Positions 21,274 to 21,320 of a stretch of DNA of 21,320 nucleotides are shown here, piece by piece. A program made the translations under genes and the position numbers. Within the stretch, counting starts at the first letter, position 1; the number at the start of each line of letters is the position of its first letter. This stretch comes from JAFGHJ01 sp964523975 (GTDB lineage Bacteria; Hydrothermota; UBA3072): contig CAZGBM010000035.1 in the NCBI GenBank assembly GCA_964523975.1, positions 1-21,320 of the forward strand, read 5' to 3'. The notes under the pieces were generated by a model, which was not told the DNA's origin, did no database searches, and was given only the letters and a program-made list of their open reading frames with translations.

Positions 21274-21320
21274 CCAATAAAAAATCACAAAAATTTCTCT
21301 TCACTTCTACATGTACTACA

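Overview
The window looks like a piece of a chromosome from a Gram-negative, probably anaerobic or microaerophilic bacterium of low to moderate GC (judged by eye). The signs are a lipoprotein with a loose, spirochaete-like lipobox (FGQC), a two-membrane style inventory (BatA/DUF58 proteins, a pilin-like protein), a small protein resembling the glycyl-radical end of anaerobic ribonucleotide reductase, two rhodanese/persulfide-type proteins, and a DUF512 radical-SAM gene next to der and plsY. The lineage cannot be settled from this sequence. No rRNA, tRNA, transposase or CRISPR array was recognised.

Layout. (1) 1-5157, plus strand: a carbamoylation-type cassette. It has the tail of one SGNH/TPR protein, a vestige of a carbamoyltransferase start, a promoter, a 28-codon leader ORF, a full SGNH-hydrolase/TPR membrane protein, a carbamoyltransferase fused to an SxtJ-like membrane domain, and a 52-aa DUF5989-like membrane protein. 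A 195-bp direct repeat with a period of exactly 2532 bp shows that the SGNH/TPR gene was tandemly duplicated and later homogenised in part. (2) 5229-6374, minus: pdxB of the DXP-dependent vitamin B6 pathway, on its own promoter. (3) 6578-9039, minus: a tight operon of a two-domain thiosulfate sulfurtransferase, a 59-aa NrdD-tail-like glycyl-radical protein, and an MBL-fold/double-rhodanese protein with an altered metal motif. (4) 9183-12967, minus: two overlapping half-ABC exporters forming a BmrC/BmrD-like heterodimer with one degenerate ATP site. (5) 13399-13636, minus: two tandem copies of a 24-aa lysine-rich microprotein gene, each with a near-perfect Shine-Dalgarno. (6) 13884-17708, plus: a lipoprotein, a pilin-like protein, a DUF58 protein and a BatA/vWA membrane protein. 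(7) 17709-18039: a nested inverted-repeat element between convergent genes. (8) 18040-21140, minus: DUF512 radical SAM, der and plsY in an overlapping operon, followed by another hairpin-forming intergenic repeat at the window end.

How it fits together. The first block is predicted to modify a surface or secreted molecule by O-carbamoylation, with the SGNH/TPR and SxtJ/DUF5989 parts holding the enzyme at the membrane. The sulfur operon would handle persulfide or thiosulfate sulfur. The der-plsY block is housekeeping (ribosome assembly, phospholipid synthesis). Most promoters that can be read share one architecture, often CCCTTGAC(T/A), a 16-bp spacer, and a TATAAT-like -10. Two genes without a Shine-Dalgarno (pdxB and the first ABC gene) have their -10 box exactly 10 nt before the ATG, which suggests leaderless transcripts.
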